From an uncultured Collinsella sp. (GTDB lineage Bacteria > Actinomycetota > Coriobacteriia > Coriobacteriales > Coriobacteriaceae): a stretch of 13,434 bases of DNA. Both the position numbers and the translations under genes were made by a program. The notes beneath the pieces are model-generated. The model saw only the letters and a program-made list of their open reading frames with translations. It did no database searches and was not told where the DNA came from. Shown here one piece after another: positions 4,756 through 11,251 of this stretch. Where the stretch lies: assembly GCA_958407085.1 (NCBI GenBank), contig CATYHY010000032.1, forward strand, positions 1 to 13,434. The letters are read 5' to 3'. Numbering within the stretch: the first letter of the stretch is position 1; each line of letters opens with the position of its first letter.

Positions 4756-6534
4756 CTACTCCATGTAGCCACCCTGAATGGCGGAAACTGCATGCTCGGT
4801 AAAGAACTTGAGCGTGCCGGAGGTATAGCGATTAGCCTTGGGCTTCCAAGCGGCTCGGCGCTCGACCAGGACGGCATCGATCTCGGCCGGCTCCATCTCC
4901 TTGCCGGCGATGCCCACAATAGACAGCGAGCGCTCGGGGATGTTGATCTGGATAAGGTCGCCCTCCTCGATCAGGGCAATCGGGCCGCCCACGGCAGCCT
5001 CGGGCGAAACGTGACCGATAGCCGGGCCCTTGGAGGCGCCGGAGAAGCGGCCATCGGTGATAAGGGCAATGCTCGCACCCAGCTCGGGATCGCTGGCGAT
5101 AGCCTCGGTGGTGTAGAACATCTCGGGCATACCGGAACCCTTGGGGCCCTCATAGCGAATGATAACGGCATCGCCGGGCTTGACCTCGTGCGTCAGGACG
5201 GCGTGGATGGCGTCCTCCTCGCAATCGAACGGACGGGCCTTAAGCGTGGCCTGGAACATCTCGCGCGGAACAACCGTGTGCTTGACGACGGCGCCCTCGG
5301 GGGCAAGGTTGCCGTGGAGGATGGCGATGGAGCCGTCGGTACCAAAAGCCTGGTCAAACGGGCGAATGATGTCCTCGCGCTTGAGGTTCCACTTCTCAAG
5401 GTAACGACCGCACTTCTCGTAGTAACCGTTGTTCTTAAGGTCCTCGAGGTTTTCGCCGAGGGTCTTGCCGGTGACGGTCATGACATCGAGGTGGAGCATC
5501 GACTTGATCTCCTCCATGATGCGCGGCACGCCGCCCGCATAGTAGAAGAACTGCGCCGGCCACTCACCTGCGGGGCGAACGTTGAGCAGGTAGTGGGCGC
5601 CACGGTGCAGGCGATCGAAGTCGTCGGCGGACATCTCGATGCCAAACTCGCGGGCAATCGCGGGGATATGCAGCAGCGAGTTGGTGGAGCCCGAAATGGC
5701 ACCGTGGACCATAATGAGGTTCTCGAAGGACCCCTTGGTCACGATATCACGCGGACACAGGTTGTGCTCGGAGAGCCACACGGACTGACGGCCAGCCTCG
5801 CGCGCAAACTCACGCAGATCGGAGCTGGTTGCGGGCAGCAGAGCCGTGCCGGGGAGCATAAGGCCCAGGGCCTCGGCGGTAACCTGCATGGTCGAGGCGG
5901 TACCCATAAAGGAGCAGGCGCCGCAGCTGGGGCATGCGTTGTGCTTGGCAAACTCGAGCTCCTCGCGGGAAATCTCGCCGCGCTCATAGCGGGCCGAGAT
6001 GGCGCCGAGCTGCTCCAGGGTCAGCAGGTCGGGACCGGCATCCATGACACCGCCGGTAACGACGATGGAGGGGATGTTGATGCGGCCCATGGCCATGAGG
6101 TTCGCAGGCAGACCCTTATCGCAGCTGGCGACAAAGACGCCGGCGTCGAATGGAGTGGCCTTGGCATGAATCTCGATCATGTTGGCGATCATGTCGCGGC
6201 TGGGCAGCGAGTAGTTGATGCCGTCGTGGCCCTGGGCCTCACCGTCGCAAATGTCGGTGCAGAAGTAACGAGCACCGTGACCGCCAGCCTCGGCAACGCC
6301 AGCACGGACCTCCTCGACCAGATCAAACAGGCCGGCAGAACCCGGGTGCGAGTCGCCGAACGTCGACTCGATAATGACCTGCGGCTTGTCCAGATCCTCG
6401 ATGGACCAGCCAGAGCCCAGGCGCAGCGGGTCCATCTCGGGGCTGATGGTGCGGAACTTGCCAGAACGCGGCTGCAGCTTGGCAACCAGGTCGGCGGCCT
6501 CCTGCTGAATCTGTGCTTTGGTTTTCTCGTCCAT
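4756..6534 (-). CDS. IlvD/Edd-family dehydratase, probably sugar-acid (aldonate) dehydratase
   Basis: A 592-residue Fe-S dehydratase. Family motifs: CDGEAQGHDGINYSLPSRD (residues 96-114), FVASCDKGLPANLMAMGRIN (134-153) and CPSCGACSFMGTASTMQ (201-217) with cluster cysteines; further on MTVTGKTLGENL and a C-terminal DGRFSGASKGPAIGH. The first cluster region reads ESTFGDSHPG, without the cysteine of classical IlvD. Together with the VASCDKGLPA and MTVTG-TL-ENL segments, this resembles the YjhG/YagF sugar-acid group rather than biosynthetic dihydroxy-acid dehydratase. It should remove water from an aldonate such as gluconate, giving the 2-keto-3-deoxy acid; substrate not proven. ATG 6534 has GAGGAG 6 bp upstream. 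A gntP remnant lies 108 bp upstream on the same strand, which fits import followed by dehydration. A small dyad ACCAA-TCG-TTGGT at 6566-6578 could mark its own promoter region. Confidence 0.85.
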   Translation of the reverse strand: MDEKTKAQIQQEAADLVAKLQPRSGKFRTISPEMDPLRLGSGWSIEDLDKPQVIIESTFGDSHPGSAGLFDLVEEVRAGVAEAGGHGARYFCTDICDGEAQGHDGINYSLPSRDMIANMIEIHAKATPFDAGVFVASCDKGLPANLMAMGRINIPSIVVTGGVMDAGPDLLTLEQLGAISARYERGEISREELEFAKHNACPSCGACSFMGTASTMQVTAEALGLMLPGTALLPATSSDLREFAREAGRQSVWLSEHNLCPRDIVTKGSFENLIMVHGAISGSTNSLLHIPAIAREFGIEMSADDFDRLHRGAHYLLNVRPAGEWPAQFFYYAGGVPRIMEEIKSMLHLDVMTVTGKTLGENLEDLKNNGYYEKCGRYLEKWNLKREDIIRPFDQAFGTDGSIAILHGNLAPEGAVVKHTVVPREMFQATLKARPFDCEEDAIHAVLTHEVKPGDAVIIRYEGPKGSGMPEMFYTTEAIASDPELGASIALITDGRFSGASKGPAIGHVSPEAAVGGPIALIEEGDLIQINIPERSLSIVGIAGKEMEPAEIDAVLVERRAAWKPKANRYTSGTLKFFTEHAVSAIQGGYME

Positions 6535-6642
6535 GATGTTCTCCTCTTTTGGTTTGAACGGTTGTACCAATCGTTGGTTAATGAATCAGGTGAAAATGGG
6601 TACCGAGCGATGCACTCGGCGAAAGATGCTTAGCTACGCGAA

Positions 6643-6828
6643 CTAGGCGAAGAACGAAATCACCAGGGCGCAGGCAAGACCCGAAAGGCCGATGAGCGTC
6701 TCCATAACGGTCCAGGACTTGAGGGTGGTCTTCTCGTCAATCTCCAGGAACGAGGAGCACATCCAAAAACCGGCATCGTTGACGTGCGAGAGGGCCGTGG
6801 CACCGCCGCAGATTGCACGCATGGCAGC
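6643..6828 (-). pseudogene. gntP: 3' remnant of a GntP-family gluconate permease gene
   Basis: The last ~61 codons of a GntP-type transporter remain: RAICGGATALSHVNDAGFW, then LKSWTVMETLIGLSGLACAL and a hydrophobic end. GntP proteins have ~440-450 residues, so roughly 85 percent is missing. Similarity stops abruptly near 6820-6828, where the opposite strand switches to a GntR-FCD coding sequence. It lies upstream of the dehydratase on the same strand and was probably the first gene of that operon. It cannot make a functional transporter. Confidence 0.8.
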
Positions 6829-7183
6829 CGAGCACGCAACCAACGACCAGGTCGCCTGTATCAAAGAGCTCTGCGACGAATCCGAGCGCCTGGCCGAGGC
6901 CGGTGAGGATTACTCCGCCGCCGACACCGCGTTCCACAATGCCATTGCCGAGAGCTCCGGAAACCTCGTCGTTCCCCGCCTGATGGGCGTGCTCAAGGCA
7001 TCCGTCCCCCTCTTTATCGACGTGACCGGCAAAAAGCTCGTCGAGGAAACTATCCGCACGCACCGCGATGTGGCCGACGCCATCGCCTCGCGCAATCCCA
7101 CCGCCGCGCACGACGCGATGTATCTGCACCTGGTGTATAACCGCAACATGATTGCGGAGGGCGCGCAGGAACAGAGCGAATAA
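6821..7183 (+). pseudogene. C-terminal (FCD) half of a GntR-family regulator; DNA-binding domain lost
   Basis: About 120 codons match the FCD ligand-binding domain of FadR-type GntR regulators: KELCDESERL, then DTAFHNAIAESSGN with the usual Asp and His metal ligands, then TIRTHRDVADAI and AAHDAMYLHLVYNRNM with two further His. The N-terminal winged helix (~70-80 residues) and linker are gone. The frame stays open further upstream, but only as antisense to the gntP remnant. ATG 6821 has no Shine-Dalgarno. The intact gene would have been divergent from gntP and probably controlled the sugar-acid locus. The remnant cannot bind DNA by itself. Confidence 0.8.
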
Positions 7184-7226
7184 ACGTCCGCGCGGCAAGG
7201 GCGAGATCACCGTTTACCTTTTAAAA

Positions 7227-7238
7227 GTGAACGTTCAC
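7227..7238. promoter_or_regulatory. Perfect 12-bp palindrome upstream of dhuD (candidate operator)
   Basis: GTGAACGTTCAC is fully symmetric and lies 106 bp upstream of the dhuD start codon. A related sequence, TGAACGTTTC (8 of 10 to the core TGAACGTTCA), occurs at 7318-7327 next to the ribosome-binding site. Spacing of ~90 bp would allow looping or cooperative binding. The binding protein is unknown; the truncated GntR next door cannot be it. Confidence 0.5.
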
Positions 7239-7280
7239 CTGATTTTAGGAGAATCTGACTTTTAATTCCCCCTCTTCTCC

Positions 7281-7286
7281 TATACT
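7281..7286 (+). promoter_or_regulatory. Possible -10 element of the dhuD promoter
   Basis: TATACT matches TATAAT at 5 of 6 positions and lies 58 bp before the dhuD start, downstream of the palindrome. The nearest -35-like hexamer, CTGACT at 7255-7260, is 20 bp away, which is too far for a good sigma-70 promoter. The call is weak. Confidence 0.3.
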
Positions 7287-7343
7287 GACCTTGTATGAAA
7301 AGCAAGACTTATATAGATGAACGTTTCTTTTGAAAGGATCGCT

Positions 7344-8153
7344 ATGTCTGATCTTATGGACAGCTTCCGCCTGGATGGCAAGGTCGCGCTCGTAACCGGC
7401 GCCACCTATGGCATCGGTATGGCCATTGCCGAGGCGCTCGGAGAGGCCGGCGCCAAGATCGCCTTTAACGCACGTCACGCCGACAAGGTCGCCGAGGCCG
7501 AGAAGCACTACCGCGAGCTGGGCTTTGAGGCCCATGGTTACGTGGCAGACGTCACCGACGAGGCCGTCGTCGCCGAGCTCATCGCCAAGATCGAGGCCGA
7601 CTTTGGTACCACGCCCGATATCCTGGTCAACAACGCCGGCGTCATTCAGCGCACCCCGATGCTCGACATGAGCGCCGAGGACTTCCGTCGTGTCGTCGAT
7701 ATTGACCTCAACGCACCGTTTATCGTGTCCAAGGCCTGTCTGCCCGGCATGATCGCCAAGGGCCACGGCAAGATCATCAACATCTGCTCGATGATGAGTG
7801 AGCTGGGCCGCGAGACCATCGCCGGCTATGCCGCGGCCAAGGGCGGCCTGAAGATGCTCACCAAGAACATCTGCTCCGAGTTTGGCGAGGCCAACATCCA
7901 GTGCAACGGCATTGGGCCCGGCTACATCGCCACGCCGCAGACCGCGCCGCTGCGCGAGACGCAGCCTGACGGAAGCCGCCATCCGTTTGACCAGTTCATC
8001 ATTGCCAAGACGCCGGCCGCCCGTTGGGGCACGCCCGAGGACCTGAAGGGCCCCGCCGTGTTCCTGGCTTCCGACGCGTCGAACTTCGTCAACGGCCACA
8101 TCCTCTACGTCGACGGCGGCATCCTCGCATACATTGGAAAGCAGCCTCAATAA
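7344..8153 (+). CDS. dhuD: SDR-family 3-deoxy-2,5-diketogluconate reductase (DhuD/KduD type; 'gluconate 5-dehydrogenase')
   Basis: A 269-residue short-chain dehydrogenase with all core motifs: cofactor loop TGATYGIG (18-25), NNAG (96-99), catalytic S149, and Y162/K166 in YAAAK. As I recall them, the streptococcal DhuD proteins share much of this sequence, including ICSMMSELGRET, NIQCNGIGPGYIATPQTAPL and the C-terminal HILYVDGGILAYIGKQPQ. In that pathway DhuD reduces 3-deoxy-D-glycero-2,5-hexodiulosonate to KDG in the cytoplasm, after unsaturated glucuronyl hydrolase and DhuI. ATG 7344 is chosen because AAAGGA lies 5 bp upstream; the in-frame ATG at 7317 has no Shine-Dalgarno. The DhuI-type isomerase follows 140 bp later on the same strand. 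Gluconate 5-dehydrogenase is the alternative activity. Confidence 0.85.
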   Translation: MSDLMDSFRLDGKVALVTGATYGIGMAIAEALGEAGAKIAFNARHADKVAEAEKHYRELGFEAHGYVADVTDEAVVAELIAKIEADFGTTPDILVNNAGVIQRTPMLDMSAEDFRRVVDIDLNAPFIVSKACLPGMIAKGHGKIINICSMMSELGRETIAGYAAAKGGLKMLTKNICSEFGEANIQCNGIGPGYIATPQTAPLRETQPDGSRHPFDQFIIAKTPAARWGTPEDLKGPAVFLASDASNFVNGHILYVDGGILAYIGKQPQ

Positions 8154-8204
8154 GCGTCACCGCAACTGCCCACATCAGGTTTCATCCACTCGTTTTTCAT
8201 TTGA

Positions 8205-8269
8205 GTTGCGGTGAGATAAGGATTGGTTTTGGCTTCTATCAGGCAAAACAGTCCGTATTTCACCGCAAG
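8205..8269. repeat. Stem-loop repeat, copy A, inside the dhuD-dhuI unit
   Basis: A 17-nt left arm (8206-8222, TTGCGGTGAGATAAGGA) pairs with the right arm (8252-8268, TCCGTATTTCACCGCAA), with one G-T pair and one mismatch, around a 29-nt loop. A second copy of the same 64-bp unit occurs at 11123-11186 (53 of 64 identical; the last 29 bases are identical). TCACCGCAACT at 8157-8167, just after the dhuD stop, is an exact 11-bp complement of AGTTGCGGTGA (8204-8214), so the left arm can pair upstream or downstream, but not both. No U-tract follows on the plus strand. Confidence 0.8.
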
Positions 8270-8293
8270 TTAGAAATAGAAAGGTAATTCGCA

Positions 8294-8935
8294 ATGAAGA
8301 TCGCTCTGATCAACGAAAACTCTCAGAACTCCAAGAACCCTATGATCGAGGCTGCCCTTAAGAAGGTTGTCGAGCCCATGGGCCACACCGTCTTTAACTA
8401 TGGCATGTATGCCGACGCCGACTCCAAGCCCCTCACCTATGTGCAGAACGGCATCCTGGCCGCCGTGCTGCTCAACTCCGGCGCTGCCGACTACGTCGTG
8501 ACCGGCTGTGGCACCGGCGAGGGCGCCATGCTCGCCTGCAACTCCTTCCCCGGCGTGCTGTGCGGCCATGTTGCCGACCCGCTCGATGCCTACACCTTTG
8601 CCCAGGTCAACGACGGTAACGCTGTCGCCATGCCCTTCGCCCTCAAGAACGGCTGGGGCCAGGAGCTCAACCTCGAGTACACCTTTGAGAAGCTCTTTGG
8701 CTTTGGTTCGGGCAACGGCTATCCTGCCGAGCGTGTTGAGCCCGAGCAGCGCAACAAGAAAATCCTCGACGGCGTCCGCGCTGTGACTATGCGTCCGCTC
8801 GTCGACGTTCTGGGCGAGATCGATCAGGACCTGGTGAAGGGCGCACTTGCCGGCGAACACTTCCAGGAGTACTTCTTTGCCAACGCCACCGACGAGGCCA
8901 TCATCGCCAAGGTCAAGGAGATCCTGGGCCTCTAA
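8294..8935 (+). CDS. dhuI: RpiB/LacAB-family isomerase, DhuI type (4-deoxy-L-threo-5-hexosulose-uronate isomerase)
   Basis: A 213-residue protein of the RpiB fold. The N-terminus MKIALINENSQNSKN, the catalytic-loop region DYVVTGCGTGEGAML (67-81, C72), NSFPGV and the tail HFQEYFF are those I recall for streptococcal DhuI proteins. These are longer than RpiB itself (~150 residues). The enzyme should convert DHU, the open form of the unsaturated uronate from hyaluronan, chondroitin or heparin disaccharides, into the 2,5-diketo acid reduced by DhuD. A GAAAGG lies 10 bp before ATG 8294, slightly long spacing. It ends with a strong terminator. KDG kinase, KDPG aldolase, hydrolase and PTS genes of the full pathway are not in the window. 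A generic sugar-phosphate isomerase is the fallback. Confidence 0.82.
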   Translation: MKIALINENSQNSKNPMIEAALKKVVEPMGHTVFNYGMYADADSKPLTYVQNGILAAVLLNSGAADYVVTGCGTGEGAMLACNSFPGVLCGHVADPLDAYTFAQVNDGNAVAMPFALKNGWGQELNLEYTFEKLFGFGSGNGYPAERVEPEQRNKKILDGVRAVTMRPLVDVLGEIDQDLVKGALAGEHFQEYFFANATDEAIIAKVKEILGL

Positions 8936-8960
8936 TCGCACGACTCATTGCAGCTAACGC

Positions 8961-9001
8961 AAGCGGCGGTCGTCCCACGTACGGGACGACCGCCGCTTTT
9001 T
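8961..9001 (+). terminator. Rho-independent terminator after dhuI
   Basis: AAGCGGCGGTCGTCCC (8961-8976) and GGGACGACCGCCGCTT (8983-8998) form a perfect 16-bp stem with a 6-base loop ACGTAC, followed by T's to 9001. It begins 25 bp after the dhuI stop and separates it from the convergent oxidoreductase gene. It may also slow transcription from the other side, but the minus strand has no good U-tract. Confidence 0.92.
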
Positions 9002-9053
9002 GCTATCTACCGACTGACGCCGCGGGGACAGGCCCCATGCGCCAAGGGATTAA

Positions 9054-11003
9054 CTAGAGCTCGCAGGCAATCTTGTAGCCGTCGCCGATGGCGTCGCGGA
9101 TGTTGCCGCACTTGTTGGCATCGCCCAACACGTGGGTGGTAACGCCGGCTGCAGCAAGGTCGTCGGCCAACTTGGTATTGGGACGATAGCCCATGGCAAG
9201 TACCAGCGTATCGGCATCGGCGATGGTGTGGATCTCGCCGTCCTTTTCGTAGCTGATGGCATCCTCGGTAATCTCGGTCACCTTGGCCTCGGTCAGCACG
9301 TGAACGCCCTTGGAGAGCATGCGCGTGATGAGCACCGCGCGACCGGCGCCGCCCTCGTTGGCGGCGAGCGTCTTGGTCATCTCGATGACGGTGACATCGC
9401 GATTGGCCGGCGACAGATCGTTGACCAACGGGGCCAGGTAGTCGGCCGTCTCGCAACCGACGGTGCCGCCGCCCACGATGACAATCTTCTTGCCCGGGAA
9501 AGCCTTGCCGCCCAATAGGTCGTCAGCCGTCATGACCTGCTTAAATCCCTGCATGAAGGCCGGGGCGATGGGCTCGGCGCCATAGGCCAGGACGACCTCG
9601 TAGCCGGCGTAGTCACGCTGAATGTCCTCGGCAGTAAGCTCGGTGCCAAATACGCACTTCACGCCGACCTCGGCCAGGCGACGGTACTGATACTTGATCA
9701 CGCGGGTGAGTTCCTGCTTTGCCGGCGGAACGGCCGCGATGCGCATCTCGCCACCCGGCTCGTCCTGTTTGTCCACGAGCACCACGTTATGACCGCGCTT
9801 GGCGGCAATGTAGGCTGCCTCCATGCCCGCAGGACCAGCGCCCACAACCAGTACGTTCTTGGCCTCGGCGGCAGGCTCGTAACCGGCCTCGTCGCGCTCA
9901 ACATCGGGGTTGACGGTGCAGGAGATGCGCTTGCCAAACATAATGCCGTTCAGGCAGCGCAGGCAGCCAATGCAGGGGCGGATGTCGTCGGCGTTGCCGG
10001 CAGCGGCCTTGTTGCAGAACTCGGCATCGCACAGATTGGCGCGGCCCATCATGCAGATGTCGGCAGCGCCGTCCTCGATCAGCTCCTCGGCGATCCAGGC
10101 CTCGTTAATGCGACCGACGGTGGCGACGGGAATGTTGACGTGCTTTTTGATCTCGCGCGAGCAGGCGGCATGCGAGGCCTGCTGGGTACCGGCGGCGGGA
10201 ATTGCGGAGCCGCGCTTGATGGTGGTACCACCCGACACATGAATCATGTCGACGCCGGCCTTCTCCAGGCGACGCGAGACGTAGATCATGTCGTTGAGGG
10301 TCAGGCCGCCATCGGTGTACTCATCGCCCGAAATGCGGACGTCGATGATAAAGTCCTTGCCGCAGCGCTCACGAATCTCGGCGATGACCTCGAGCAAGAA
10401 GCGCATACGGGCGTCGAGCGAGCCACCATACTCGTCGGTACGCTTGTTGTAGAGCGGAGTCAAAAAGCCGCCGAGCATGCCGTGGGCGTGTGCCGCATGG
10501 ACTTCAACGCCATCGACGCCAGCCTTCTGCATACGCACGGCAGCGTCGCCAAACTGATGCGTGAGCTCGTGAATCTCGTCGACCGTGATGGGGCGCGGTG
10601 CCTCGCGGGCATAGGACGGGCCCACAAAGGACGGAGCGATCAGGCGCGGCGTGCCCGGAATGTTAAAGGCCATGTAGGCGGGGTGGAAGAGCTGCGGCAT
10701 GATCTTGCAGCCATACTCGTGGACGGCCGCGGCGAGCTTTTCCCAGCCGGGGATAAACGTGTCGTCGTAGCAGCACATGTCACCCGGCAGATAGGTATAG
10801 GTGGGCTCGACCGTCACGACTTCGGTGATGATCAGGCCCACGCCGCCCTTGGCGCGGGCACGGTAATGATCGACCAAATCGTCGGTCACATAGCCATGAT
10901 CGGCCAGGTTGGTGGACACCGGCGGCATAAAGACGCGGTTCTTGACCTCGGTCGTACCGACCTTGATCGGGCTAAAGAGCATCGGATAGGCGGAGGACTC
11001 CAT
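9054..11003 (-). CDS. NADH:flavin oxidoreductase with FMN, Fe-S and FAD modules (FadH / BaiCD / 2-enoate reductase class)
   Basis: A 649-residue enzyme in the usual three parts. Residues ~5-335 form an OYE-type FMN barrel (NRVFMPPVSTN; VEVHAAHAHGML; RTDEYGGSLDARMRF). The 4Fe-4S site has C344, C347, C350 and C362 (C-x2-C-x2-C-x11-C). The FAD Rossmann motif GAGPAG is at 388-393, and a second nucleotide-binding motif GGGTVG at 511-516. E. coli FadH has x3 in the third cysteine spacing; here it is x2. Such enzymes reduce C=C bonds of enones or enoates using NAD(P)H; targets in gut anaerobes include dienoyl-CoA, 2-enoates and 3-oxo-delta4 bile acids. The substrate is open. ATG 11003 is chosen for the AAGGA 8 bp upstream; 29 more codons are open but lack a Shine-Dalgarno. 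It is a lone gene on the minus strand, 248 bp beyond kdpC. Confidence 0.88.
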   Translation of the reverse strand: MESSAYPMLFSPIKVGTTEVKNRVFMPPVSTNLADHGYVTDDLVDHYRARAKGGVGLIITEVVTVEPTYTYLPGDMCCYDDTFIPGWEKLAAAVHEYGCKIMPQLFHPAYMAFNIPGTPRLIAPSFVGPSYAREAPRPITVDEIHELTHQFGDAAVRMQKAGVDGVEVHAAHAHGMLGGFLTPLYNKRTDEYGGSLDARMRFLLEVIAEIRERCGKDFIIDVRISGDEYTDGGLTLNDMIYVSRRLEKAGVDMIHVSGGTTIKRGSAIPAAGTQQASHAACSREIKKHVNIPVATVGRINEAWIAEELIEDGAADICMMGRANLCDAEFCNKAAAGNADDIRPCIGCLRCLNGIMFGKRISCTVNPDVERDEAGYEPAAEAKNVLVVGAGPAGMEAAYIAAKRGHNVVLVDKQDEPGGEMRIAAVPPAKQELTRVIKYQYRRLAEVGVKCVFGTELTAEDIQRDYAGYEVVLAYGAEPIAPAFMQGFKQVMTADDLLGGKAFPGKKIVIVGGGTVGCETADYLAPLVNDLSPANRDVTVIEMTKTLAANEGGAGRAVLITRMLSKGVHVLTEAKVTEITEDAISYEKDGEIHTIADADTLVLAMGYRPNTKLADDLAAAGVTTHVLGDANKCGNIRDAIGDGYKIACEL

Positions 11004-11116
11004 ACAGGGTTCCTTTCGTTTGAGCCGCTGGGCGGCAGTTGCTAACGTACCTATCGTATCAGTATCCGCCGCAATCGCACTCGCTCGCACTCCCCACCTT
11101 CAATCCCGACCCTCAC

Positions 11117-11188
11117 AAAAAAGTTGCGGTGGAATACGGAGTAGATGAGGCTTTTGACAGGCAAAACAGTCCGTATTTCACCGCAACT
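11117..11188 (-). terminator. Stem-loop repeat, copy B, doubling as kdp operon terminator
   Basis: AGTTGCGGTGGAATACGGA (11122-11140) pairs with TCCGTATTTCACCGCAACT (11170-11188): 19 bp with one G-T pair and a 29-nt loop. On the minus strand the stem runs straight into six T's (A's at 11117-11122), a proper intrinsic terminator about 64 bp after the kdpC stop. The core 11123-11186 is the second copy of the repeat at 8205-8268. It lies upstream of the oxidoreductase gene and shields it from kdp readthrough. Confidence 0.82.
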
Positions 11189-11251
11189 GATGGGCGGGGT
11201 GGAATTGAGGGCTCAGATAGTCAGTCACGCCCTCATCCGCCACTCCCTCAC

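Noticed and set aside
4792..6633. 613-codon open frame on the plus strand opposite the dehydratase
   Set aside because: It is the antisense shadow of a gene with unmistakable IlvD/Edd motifs; it has no domains and no Shine-Dalgarno.
7318..7343. Longer dhuD product starting at ATG 7317
   Set aside because: No Shine-Dalgarno precedes it, while AAAGGA is well placed for ATG 7344, and the family's N-terminus matches the shorter form.
7245..8150. 301-codon minus-strand frame opposite dhuD
   Set aside because: Shadow of the SDR gene, which has a complete catalytic motif set and a good ribosome-binding site.
9789..11045. 418-codon plus-strand frame opposite the oxidoreductase
   Set aside because: Antisense shadow; no recognisable motif, while the minus strand carries FMN, Fe-S and FAD motifs.
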